The notes under the pieces were generated by a model. That model was not told the origin of the DNA. It searched no databases and worked only from the letters and a program-made list of their open reading frames with translations. The translations under genes and the position numbers were made by a program. Of a stretch of DNA of 64,000 bases, positions 7,909-15,583 are shown in pieces (the first letter of the stretch is position 1; every line of letters starts with the position of its first letter). The DNA is from Gammaproteobacteria bacterium (GTDB lineage Bacteria; Pseudomonadota; Gammaproteobacteria; Steroidobacterales; JABDKV01), in the NCBI GenBank assembly GCA_029862165.1, contig JAOTXU010000005.1:116486-180485 (forward strand). The letters run 5' to 3'.

Positions 7909-9898
7909 CCTTACTAACAGCGCTACAACGACAGCGACGATATCGGCACAACCGCAACCACCGGTTGCGGATCCCAATGGGCCGTATGGCGCCCAAGTGG
8001 GAGAAAGCATCACGTTTGACGGATCAGGTTCTTCCGATCCGGACGGCAGTATCGTCAGCTATGACTGGGACTTCGGCGATGGCGGTACCGGTACGGGCGT
8101 GAGTCCGAGTTATGCCTATGGCGCCGAAGGGAGCTTTACCGTCACGCTGACGGTCACCGACAACGACGGTCTTACTAACAGCGCTACAACGACAGCGACG
8201 ATTTCAGCACAACCGCAACCACCGGTTGCCGATCCCAACGGGCCGTATGGCGCCCAAGTGGGAGAAAGCATCACATTCGATGGTTCAGGTTCCGTTGATC
8301 CGGACGGCAGCATCGTTTCCTATGACTGGGACTTCGGCGATGGCGGTACCGGTACGGGCGTGAGTCCGAGTTATGCCTATGGCGCCGAAGGGAGCTTTAC
8401 CGTCACGCTGACGGTCACCGACAACGACGGTCTTAGCAATAGCGCTACAACGACAGCGACGATTTCAGCACAACCGCAACCACCGGTTGCCGATCCCAAC
8501 GGGCCGTATGGCGCGCAAGTGGGGGAAAGCATTACGTTTGACGGATCAGGTTCTTCCGATCCGGACGGCAGTATCGTCAGCTATGACTGGGACTTTGGTG
8601 ATGGCGGTACCGGTACGGGCGTGAGTCCGAGTTATGCCTATGGCGCCGAAGGGAGCTTTACCGTCACGCTGACGGTCACCGACAACGACGGTCTTAGCAA
8701 CAGCGCTTCGACTACAGCGACGATTTCGGCACAACCGCAACCACCGGTTGCCGATCCTAATGGACCCTACAGCGGACAAGTTGGCGACAACATTGCGTTC
8801 GATGGATCAGGTTCTTCCGATCCCGACGGTAGCATCGTGACCTATGACTGGGACTTCGGTGACGGCGGTACCGGCGCTGGCGTGGCACCGATGCACACGT
8901 ACTCAGTCGACGGTGTCTTTACCGTTACGCTTACTGTCACGGACAACGACGGTCTAAGTAGTTCCAACACAACATCGGCTACGATTACCCCGGCTGTCGG
9001 CAACATCCCGCCCACGGCCGATGCCAACGGTCCTTATAACGGTACGGAACGCCGACCGGTGCAGTTCTCCAGCGCAGGCTCCATGGATTCGGATGGCACC
9101 ATCGTTGCCTATCTCTGGGATTTCGGTGACGGCAGCACGTCCACCGATGCAAATCCGACGCACGACTATCTAGCGGCAGCGACCTATGACGTCACTTTGA
9201 CAGTTACTGATGACGCCGGTGCTACCGGTAGTGATTCAACAACAGCGACGATCGAAGCGATGCAGGTCAACATGCCGCCGGTCGCTGACCCGAATGGTCC
9301 GTATTCCGGATTTATCGGTGACACCATCACCTTTGACGGCAGCGGATCGTTTGATCCCGATGGCACAATCATGCGCTATGACTGGGACTTCGGTGACGGC
9401 GGCATGGCCTTGGACGGTGGTGCAATGCCTACACACACCTATGCAGCCGCGGGCACCTACACCGTCACGTTGACTGTGATTGACGATATGGGTGAGACCG
9501 GCGAGACCGGCAGCGCACTTACGACCGCGACGATTGAGGATCGCCCGCCGGGCGGCGGCGAAGGGTGCACACCCGGTTACTGGAAGCAGGATCATCACTT
9601 TGACTCCTGGGCCGCGCCATACACGCCCGATACGTCTTTCGGTAGCGTGTTCGACGATGCGTTCCCGGGGATGACGCTGGAGGCCGTCGCTTCTCAAGGC
9701 GGTGGCGGTTTGAAGGCCTTAGGCCGGCAGACAGTTGCGGCACTGCTCAACGCTGCGTCGCCCGATGTCAGCTATGACCTCACGGCCAATGAAGTGATAA
9801 CGGCCTTTAACGACGTGTATCCGGGCAGCAAGCGTGACTATAACCAGCTAATGGGAGCACTCGGGAGCTTCAACGGACAGGGCTGCCCGTTGAATTGA
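6272..9898 (+). CDS. Secreted tetrahaem cytochrome c with ten PKD domains (copy B)
   Basis: The 1208-residue paralogue of the gene at 867 starts at the equivalent ATG behind GGGAG. Its first 546 codons are identical to copy A: signal peptide, CxxCH at residues 42, 83, 109 and 149, and the first PKD units. It then has ten PKD units, the last two clearly different in sequence (one starts with ADANGPY, one with GFIGDT), and a C-terminal Cys-containing domain with CTPGYWK and an ALLNAASPDV segment. It stops after that domain, so it lacks the FN3-like and cystine-knot tail of copy A. The next gene is convergent, with a REP-like hairpin between them. Confidence 0.85.
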   Translation: MYKCSSLLKATGSMVLLATLWASAATAFPTYSADPVANTGNCANCHGDFNGDTYTSLRDGTNWGMNLMNGHNSFIDGGFVEQCQTCHTSPGAVPVFTDDSGGPTRVQSCSGCHGRDEDVTPNDGAFGGPGPGRSDGLRAHHASAGVTVCAGCHSADAVQVGEEVEPFNYRPDGGNVLALTDSCADGQFGPDGLDNDGDGATDGADSDCVSNQAPTADPNGPYNAQVGDTITFDGSGSNDPDGTIVSYDWDFGDGTAMGMGANPTHTYGSAGTFTVTLTVTDDGGLTDTATTTATITAQPMPPVSDPNGPYSGQVGDSIAFDGSGSSDPDGSIVSYMWDFGDGTAMGMGATPTHSYGSAGTFTVTLTVTDNDGLTDSASTTATISAQPQPPVSAPNGPYGAQVGESITFDGSGSSDPDGSIVSYDWDFGDGGTGTGVNPSYAYGADGTFTVTLTVTDNDGLTNSASTTATISAQPVPPTADPNGPYSAQVGESITFDGSGSSDPDGSIVSYDWDFGDGGTGTGVNPSYAYSADGTFTVTLTVTDNDGLTNSATTTATISAQPQPPVADPNGPYGAQVGESITFDGSGSSDPDGSIVSYDWDFGDGGTGTGVSPSYAYGAEGSFTVTLTVTDNDGLTNSATTTATISAQPQPPVADPNGPYGAQVGESITFDGSGSVDPDGSIVSYDWDFGDGGTGTGVSPSYAYGAEGSFTVTLTVTDNDGLSNSATTTATISAQPQPPVADPNGPYGAQVGESITFDGSGSSDPDGSIVSYDWDFGDGGTGTGVSPSYAYGAEGSFTVTLTVTDNDGLSNSASTTATISAQPQPPVADPNGPYSGQVGDNIAFDGSGSSDPDGSIVTYDWDFGDGGTGAGVAPMHTYSVDGVFTVTLTVTDNDGLSSSNTTSATITPAVGNIPPTADANGPYNGTERRPVQFSSAGSMDSDGTIVAYLWDFGDGSTSTDANPTHDYLAAATYDVTLTVTDDAGATGSDSTTATIEAMQVNMPPVADPNGPYSGFIGDTITFDGSGSFDPDGTIMRYDWDFGDGGMALDGGAMPTHTYAAAGTYTVTLTVIDDMGETGETGSALTTATIEDRPPGGGEGCTPGYWKQDHHFDSWAAPYTPDTSFGSVFDDAFPGMTLEAVASQGGGGLKALGRQTVAALLNAASPDVSYDLTANEVITAFNDVYPGSKRDYNQLMGALGSFNGQGCPLN
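6905..9535 (+). repeat. PKD domain array, ten units (copy B)
   Basis: Ten tandem PKD units of about 85-90 codons. Units 5-7 are nearly identical to each other in DNA, which indicates a recent local amplification. Units 9 and 10 are diverged and have no close counterpart in copy A. Confidence 0.9.
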
Positions 9899-9912
9899 GA
9901 CAATGAGACAAT

Positions 9913-9951
9913 GGGGTCAGAGTACATTTCGCAGAAATGCACTCTGGCCCC
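9913..9951. repeat. REP-like hairpin element
   Basis: An 18-base arm beginning GGGGTCAGAGTACATTTC pairs with GAAATGCACTCTGGCCCC across a 3-base loop, with two G-U pairs. The core GGGGTCAGAGTACATTT resembles the REP sequences associated with RAYT (TnpA-REP) transposases in gammaproteobacteria (from memory, not searched). A short GAGACAAT tandem precedes it. It lies between two convergent genes and may also act as a terminator. No RAYT gene is in the window. Confidence 0.7.
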
Positions 9952-9962
9952 AACCTACCAAT

Positions 9963-12530
9963 CTACGCTGAGACGTCGAGCGCCTTGTCGATGATGTAGA
10001 GGACATACCCCGTGTGGGCCTCGGTCTCTTCATTCCCGTCTGTCTTGCCGCGTAGCCGGCGCTTAAGTTCATTGAGGTGATGCAACGCCATCGATTGTGA
10101 CGGGTAATCGTAGGTGGCTTTCTTGTCGCCGGTGACCATGGCGGCAAGCCGGTTGACGTATTCGATCTGCAGGTTTTGTCGAACCGTATTTACGTCGCTG
10201 CGTGCGTCGGCGGCAAAAATGGCGTCGGTCAGATCGTCCATAACCGCCGCCAATTCGTACTGGTTGCCGTACAAACGTGAGTCAGTGACGCGTTTTAGCA
10301 CCGCTGGGTGGAGGAGGTGGTCGAGCACGCCCTTTTGGATCGTGAGCTGCCACTCGTGGAGTTTTGGATCTTCTGTTTCTTCCCAAAAATCAAAACCACG
10401 CCGTTGGCGTTGCAGTCGTGTGTACAGGTCCGCTGACCCGGCCAATGCATCGGGTGCGAAAATATGTGTTTCCAACACGGCCATCGCACGTTTTTGATCC
10501 GCGAAACTGACGGGTGTAAACGGCGCATCGTCCGATTCCTGATCTGGTGGTGTGCGATCAACATAGACGCCACCGATATAACGCGATGCAACCGCCCCGG
10601 AGCGGGCGATTTCCGACATCATTACCAAATAGCCGTCGTGCAATGACTGCCAGGATTCAGAATGCCGTTCCGGCAGGCTGTTTAGCAACTCGTTGGCATG
10701 TTCCAGACGACGCGTAGCATACGCAATCGCGTCTGATCCCATGTCGTAGATATTGACTCTAGGATCGATGGCCTTGCCCGGGTTACGCATATCGTCAGCG
10801 TCATTGCCGAACGCCAGTTCCGGCTCCGTGGAACGCGCCAGAATTCCGGCCAGACGCTCGGCTTCTTCATCAGCATCACTCAGTGCAGGGGAATAACCAT
10901 ATTCAATAACCCAGTCGTCGTAAGGTCCCGGACTGGTTTGATAGAACAAAGTCTGTTCCCGATCGGGTGGCGCTACATTGAGAGCCGGGTAGTCCATTAC
11001 GGATCCGGCAATGCCTTCCTCGTCAACTTCGTCTGGGTCGAAGGGCTTGTCCTGTAACTGGGTCGCTCGCATGTTGTGATTGAGACCAAGCGTGTGGCCA
11101 ATCTCGTGCAGGATAAGATAGTGCAGCGAATCGTAGACCAGTTGTTCATGCAGCTGCGATTTGGCACCTACCGCCTCCAGGGCCTGCATGCCGAACATAT
11201 TGCTCATCTGTAGACCATGGCCGAGCGAACAATAGACCAATTGTCCGGTGACCGGCTGACCATGCTTGCCGGAAAGCGCCTGCAGTACTTTCTGCCGACG
11301 AAGGCGATTGGTCAGAAACGAATACTCCAGCATGATGTCCGCACCGATAATTTGCCCCGTACGGGGGTTTGTGAAGCTCGGTCCGTAACCGCCAAACGGT
11401 GGATTGGGTGAAGAGGTCCAGCGCAGTACGTTATAGCGAATATCGCCCGCATCCCAATCAGCATCGTCCGGTTGTACCGCCACGGCTATCGCGTTGCTTA
11501 ATCCGGCATGTTCAAAGGCCGAGTTCCAGGCCAGTGCTGCGTGCGCGATGATGTCACGGTATTCCAACGGTGTCGTGTTTTCGATCCACCACCTAATCGG
11601 CTCAACCGGGTCGGATAACTCTGCATCGGGATTTTTCTTGACCAGGTGCCAGCGATCGATCAGATCGCGATACGGCGCGTTGCTGCGAGTCGTCAGATCG
11701 GTGACGCGAGAGGTGAAATAACCCAACCGGTAGTCATCACGGCGTGGTTGGTAATCGTTGTCCGGCATTTCGACAAAAGTGTGCTGCACTCGAATACTCA
11801 CTGCACGACTGTCGGTAATGTCTTCCTGGCCTTCCACAACCGGCGCCGGATTTTCATAGACATACTCGGCGACGACAGCCGTGTTCTCCGGGTAGTTATT
11901 GACAGCAGCGATCTTGTTGCGAGTCTCGCTGAGACTGCCCAAGGCAAACGCATCTGTGGGTTTGGCATCGGGATCGGGCGTTGGTTTGATCTGCTGCAGT
12001 TTCTCTTTTAACAGCACATCGTCCAAAGCAATCAGGATCTCGCCGGTTTCCTCGTCTTCGGCGACGATTTCCTGTACAGCCAGCACTGCAGGGCTGATAT
12101 TGGCATCGGCGGCACGACTGAGTGCACTGTCAGGATCGAAGTAAAACGACGTATTCTCGCCGACAAACTCCAGCCGCTTGAAGTGTCGGCGCAGGGAGAA
12201 AACGTTGTTGGCTGTATAGGCACCACGAAAATATCCGGCTTCGACAACACCGTTGGTGCTGTAGGCAAAATAAATGTATTCGCGATCCAGTTGTTCCGGC
12301 ATCACGGACATATAAAGTGTTCCGTCCTTCTGATCGCGATACAGTGTGAACAAGCCATCGTAACGATCACTGTTTTCCGTTATTTCTGCGATTGTTTTTT
12401 CGGCTTCTTCCTCGCCGTTTTCGGCACCGTTGTCGTCCGCTTCGGACGCGACGTCGTCTGAATCGAGCGCGCAACCCGAAATCAGGAAGAAACTCAAGAA
12501 AAGGGCCAAGGCCTGTGTGGATAGGTTCAT
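9963..12530 (-). CDS. Zinc-dependent metalloprotease lipoprotein (DUF5117/DUF5118 type)
   Basis: The 855-residue product starts at ATG 12530, with GGAG five to eight bases upstream. An in-frame ATG at 12629 would put 33 odd residues before the signal peptide. The N-terminus is a lipoprotein signal ending LISGC, followed by an acidic, Asp/Glu-rich linker. Residue 475 begins HEIGHTLGLNHN, an extended HExxHxxGxxH zinc site of gluzincin/metzincin type, and the family-typical SVMDYP turn follows. Such large lipoproteins are found in gammaproteobacteria and Bacteroidetes. The substrate is unknown. The gene stands alone between convergent and divergent neighbours. Confidence 0.85.
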   Translation of the reverse strand: MNLSTQALALFLSFFLISGCALDSDDVASEADDNGAENGEEEAEKTIAEITENSDRYDGLFTLYRDQKDGTLYMSVMPEQLDREYIYFAYSTNGVVEAGYFRGAYTANNVFSLRRHFKRLEFVGENTSFYFDPDSALSRAADANISPAVLAVQEIVAEDEETGEILIALDDVLLKEKLQQIKPTPDPDAKPTDAFALGSLSETRNKIAAVNNYPENTAVVAEYVYENPAPVVEGQEDITDSRAVSIRVQHTFVEMPDNDYQPRRDDYRLGYFTSRVTDLTTRSNAPYRDLIDRWHLVKKNPDAELSDPVEPIRWWIENTTPLEYRDIIAHAALAWNSAFEHAGLSNAIAVAVQPDDADWDAGDIRYNVLRWTSSPNPPFGGYGPSFTNPRTGQIIGADIMLEYSFLTNRLRRQKVLQALSGKHGQPVTGQLVYCSLGHGLQMSNMFGMQALEAVGAKSQLHEQLVYDSLHYLILHEIGHTLGLNHNMRATQLQDKPFDPDEVDEEGIAGSVMDYPALNVAPPDREQTLFYQTSPGPYDDWVIEYGYSPALSDADEEAERLAGILARSTEPELAFGNDADDMRNPGKAIDPRVNIYDMGSDAIAYATRRLEHANELLNSLPERHSESWQSLHDGYLVMMSEIARSGAVASRYIGGVYVDRTPPDQESDDAPFTPVSFADQKRAMAVLETHIFAPDALAGSADLYTRLQRQRRGFDFWEETEDPKLHEWQLTIQKGVLDHLLHPAVLKRVTDSRLYGNQYELAAVMDDLTDAIFAADARSDVNTVRQNLQIEYVNRLAAMVTGDKKATYDYPSQSMALHHLNELKRRLRGKTDGNEETEAHTGYVLYIIDKALDVSA

Positions 12531-12943
12531 GTTTGCTCCAGGAAATCCGGGATTGCCGGTCGGGGATTGGCAGACAGGCGGGTAATCATTCTGAGGATCA
12601 AGTGCCTGCAGCGGGGCAGGATAGGTCAAATTTCAACCGCTCGCAATCGCCGGCGTTGAAACGATGACGTTTCTGTTGTCACTCTTTGGGCAATTTATTT
12701 AGCTGGCAAATCAATTACTAACAATGAATACATAGTAAAACACATTAATGTAGATGGAACGGGGCTGCCCACGATATTGAGCTATGGCACGCGAAGCTGC
12801 GGTCTGGTTCCCGGGGCATCCCTAAAAAGGCTATATGCACGCATCCGCAAACCCCGCTGTGACATGAGCTTAGACAAGAATAGCTGTATGATCCGCGCCT
12901 TGCGGGCATGGCTTGGGGCCGCTTGAACGGGATTGGGTAAACG
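12531..12943. other. Intergenic region between the metalloprotease and the ccm operon
   Basis: About 410 bases without a supported gene separate the divergent metalloprotease and ccmA. The left half is AT-rich (around 12690-12755), as expected for promoters. TATGAT near 12885 could be a -10 for ccmA, but no matching -35 was found. Short reading frames here have no ribosome-binding site or recognisable product. Confidence 0.4.
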
Positions 12944-13558
12944 ATGCACGAGGGGCTGGCGGTAGAGGCGCTGGAATTGTGGCGCGGCGACAGACGCCTG
13001 GTGCTTGATCTGTCTTTCGCCGCGGGCGCCGGCACGCTGGTTCGTATTGCGGGCCAAAACGGCTCAGGAAAGACTACCTTACTGCGGGCCGTGTGCGGTC
13101 TTACGCATGCCGAGTCAGGGAATATCAAATGGCGGGGCAGCGATATCTATCGGGATCTGGATTCCTATCATGCGGATCTCGCTTGGTTAGGTCATCGCGA
13201 TGGACTGAGACCGGAACTTTCGGCACAAGAAAACCTGGCCATACACCGTCGTTTGGCCGGGCGATCCGCTGACAGTGTTGTAGATGACCTGGAAGCGGCA
13301 GGTATTGCCCACCTGGCAAAACTGCCGATCAGGTCACTTTCCGCAGGCCAAAAGCGCCGCGTAGCACTGACGCGAATAATCAATTCCGGAACACAGCTTT
13401 GGTTACTGGACGAACCTTTTGCCAACCTTGACACACAAGGCCAGCAATGGGGTATCGAGCAGCTACAACGGCATGTCGCCGGTGGCGGAATCTGCGTCCT
13501 CAGCACACACCTGCACTTCGAGGTCGCGGGCGTGGTGACGGTGGATTTGAGCCGATGA
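12944..13558 (+). CDS. ccmA: CcmA, ATPase of the CcmABCD haem-release complex
   Basis: The 204-residue protein is an ABC-transporter ATPase. The Walker A motif GQNGSGKT lies at residues 37-44, LSAGQ is the signature, and LWLLDEP is the Walker B motif. It is the first gene of a complete System I cytochrome c maturation operon. With CcmB, CcmC and CcmD it releases haem-loaded CcmE at the periplasmic face. Its stop overlaps the ccmB start (ATGA at 13555-13558), so translation is probably coupled. Length is typical of the family. Confidence 0.97.
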   Translation: MHEGLAVEALELWRGDRRLVLDLSFAAGAGTLVRIAGQNGSGKTTLLRAVCGLTHAESGNIKWRGSDIYRDLDSYHADLAWLGHRDGLRPELSAQENLAIHRRLAGRSADSVVDDLEAAGIAHLAKLPIRSLSAGQKRRVALTRIINSGTQLWLLDEPFANLDTQGQQWGIEQLQRHVAGGGICVLSTHLHFEVAGVVTVDLSR

Positions 13559-14232
13559 ACAATATATTGGGGGCATTAGTCGCACAATGGCAGAGCGATT
13601 TGCGTGTTGCGTTGCGCCGTTGGGGCGAATTAGCCAATCCCGTTATCTTCTTTGTTGCCATCACGTTGCTATTTCCCTTGTCGCTCAGTCCCGACTCGAC
13701 CCTGCTTGCCCAAATCGCACCGGGCATAATCTGGGTCGCAGCGTTGTTGGCGATATTGCTGGGTCAGGAAAGCCTGTTTCGCCCGGATTTGGATGACGGA
13801 ACACTGGAGCAAATTGCGCTGAGCCCGCAACCTTTTTCTGCGCTGGTATTTGGCAAACTACTCGCACACTGGACGGTGAGCGCACTGCCATTGGTGCTGC
13901 TGTCGCCCTTTCTCGCAGCGGCGCTGGGTATGCCGCCCCAGGGCATTGCGGTCATGGCCATTGCGCTGGTGCTGGGCACACCGACGCTGGTAATCATCAG
14001 CGCGATCGCAGCAGCATTGACGGTCGGTTTGAACCGGGGTGGCCTGCTGCTGTCCATTCTGGTGTTGCCACTAATCGTGCCGGTGCTGATCTTCGGTGCC
14101 CGGGCGATCAGTCTCGCCAGTGTTGGTGAAGAGCCGACTGGCGTTGTGTACTTGTTAGGCGCCATACTTGCGCTCGCATTGACCCTGGGACCACTTGCAA
14201 TAGCTGTTGCTCTACGGATTAGTCTGGATTGA
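13555..14232 (+). CDS. ccmB: CcmB, membrane subunit of the CcmABCD complex
   Basis: The 225-residue hydrophobic protein has about six membrane segments, the expected size and character of CcmB (E. coli 220 residues). The ATG at 13555 overlaps the ccmA stop. Earlier in-frame starts would lie inside ccmA. Its stop TGA overlaps the TTG start of ccmC. Confidence 0.96.
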   Translation: MNNILGALVAQWQSDLRVALRRWGELANPVIFFVAITLLFPLSLSPDSTLLAQIAPGIIWVAALLAILLGQESLFRPDLDDGTLEQIALSPQPFSALVFGKLLAHWTVSALPLVLLSPFLAAALGMPPQGIAVMAIALVLGTPTLVIISAIAAALTVGLNRGGLLLSILVLPLIVPVLIFGARAISLASVGEEPTGVVYLLGAILALALTLGPLAIAVALRISLD

Positions 14233-14978
14233 AATTTCTGCCTAAATTTGTACATCTGTTGGCATCGCCGCCGCATTTTTACCGGCTGGCCGGTAGGTTC
14301 ACACCGTGGTTGGGTGCAATGGCGCTCATCCTGATCGCGATCGGAACCTACGGCGGGCTTGTAGTTGCGCCGGCTGATTACCAGATGGGTGATGGGTTTC
14401 GGATCATATATGTGCATGTGCCCAGTGCGGTGTTGTCGTTATTCGTCTACGTCGTCATGGCCAGCGCCGCGGGCGTCGGCCTAATCTGGCGAATCAAATT
14501 GGCCCATGCCGTTGCTGCCGCCTGCGCACCGATCGGCGCCTGGTTTACTTTTCTGGCGTTGACGACCGGTGCTATCTGGGGCAAACCCATGTGGGGTACG
14601 TGGTGGGTTTGGGATGCACGGTTGACTTCAGAGCTGGTGCTCCTTTTTCTTTATCTGGGTTTTATTGCGCTCCATTCCGCCATCGATGAAACGACACGCG
14701 CCGACCGTGCCGCCGGCTTGCTCGCGGTTGTCGGTGTCGTCAATGTCCCGATCATTCACTATTCTGTCGAGTGGTGGACGACGCTGCATCAACCGGCTTC
14801 GATCACAAAATTGGGGCCATCTGCCATACCCGATCCGGCCATGCGTGTTCCATTACTCATAATGATTGTCGGATTTATGGTCTACTTCATTACGGTGCTG
14901 ATGATGCGGGTTCGGGGCGAGGTCCTGAATCGCGAATGGCACAAGAGATGGGTTGCTGAAACAATAGGAGATACATAG
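14229..14978 (+). CDS. ccmC: CcmC, haem-handling membrane protein
   Basis: The 249-residue protein starts at TTG 14229 and overlaps the ccmB stop by TTGA. It contains the tryptophan-rich WGxxW segment (WGKPMWGTWWVWDARLTSEL region, about residues 117-136) of the haem-handling protein superfamily, and six predicted membrane helices. CcmC loads haem onto the periplasmic chaperone CcmE together with CcmD. The non-ATG start fits translational coupling in this operon. Confidence 0.97.
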   Translation: MKFLPKFVHLLASPPHFYRLAGRFTPWLGAMALILIAIGTYGGLVVAPADYQMGDGFRIIYVHVPSAVLSLFVYVVMASAAGVGLIWRIKLAHAVAAACAPIGAWFTFLALTTGAIWGKPMWGTWWVWDARLTSELVLLFLYLGFIALHSAIDETTRADRAAGLLAVVGVVNVPIIHYSVEWWTTLHQPASITKLGPSAIPDPAMRVPLLIMIVGFMVYFITVLMMRVRGEVLNREWHKRWVAETIGDT

Positions 14979-14980
14979 GT

Positions 14981-15136
14981 TTGCAAGAGTTTCTTCATAT
15001 GGGAGGTTATGCGGCGTTTGTCTGGAGCGCGTTCGCTGTCACCTTTATCGTGCTCCTTTTTAACGTTGTTGTGGCGCATCGCCATCATCACAAGGCCGCG
15101 ATTCGGGCACGACGACGGCAGACGAGTCTGTCATGA
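14981..15136 (+). CDS. ccmD: CcmD, small membrane subunit of the haem-release complex
   Basis: This 51-residue gene starts at TTG 14981, two bases after ccmC, with AGGAG at 14966-14970 upstream. The product begins MQEFLHMGGYAAFVW, has one membrane helix (about residues 12-32) and a basic, His/Arg-rich cytoplasmic tail. This is the usual CcmD plan. Its stop overlaps the ccmE ATG (ATGA at 15133). It is easy to miss because of its size and TTG start. Confidence 0.93.
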   Translation: MQEFLHMGGYAAFVWSAFAVTFIVLLFNVVVAHRHHHKAAIRARRRQTSLS

Positions 15137-15579
15137 CACCACGGCATAAACGAATGTGGGGCGTAGGTCTGGTACTAATTGGTGCCGGCGTTGCGACAGT
15201 CCTGGGCCTGCAGGCATTCCGCGAAAATTTGTTGTATTTCTATACGCCCAGCCAGATCAGCTCGGGTGAGGCGCCCACAGCAAGGGTCTTTCGTATCGGG
15301 GGTCTGGTTTTGCCAAATAGCGTGTCGCGGGAACCGGGTAGCCTCGAAGTCAGTTTTGTACTCAGTGACAATCTCGATACGGTCACGGTGGCCTATTCAA
15401 AAATTCTTCCTGATTTATTCCGGGAAGGGCAGGGCATAATTGCCCGCGGAAAACTAAACGATAACGGGGTGTTTGTCGCCGAAGAAGTGCTGGCAAAGCA
15501 CGATGAGAATTATATGCCACCGGAGTTGGCCGAGGCGCTGGAAGGCACCGGTCATCCCGGTCAGGCAAAACCCGAGTAA
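15133..15579 (+). CDS. ccmE: CcmE, periplasmic haem chaperone
   Basis: The 148-residue protein has one N-terminal membrane anchor (about residues 9-28) and an OB-fold domain. H123 and Y127 lie in KHDENYMP, which matches the HxxxY site where haem is covalently bound (H130/Y134 in E. coli). It receives haem from CcmC and passes it to CcmF/CcmH. The ATG overlaps the ccmD stop. Confidence 0.97.
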   Translation: MTPRHKRMWGVGLVLIGAGVATVLGLQAFRENLLYFYTPSQISSGEAPTARVFRIGGLVLPNSVSREPGSLEVSFVLSDNLDTVTVAYSKILPDLFREGQGIIARGKLNDNGVFVAEEVLAKHDENYMPPELAEALEGTGHPGQAKPE

Positions 15580-15583
15580 ATAA

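Noticed and set aside
13764-14417. 217-codon open frame on the minus strand
   Set aside because: Lies fully opposite ccmB and ccmC, which are certain; translation has no family features.
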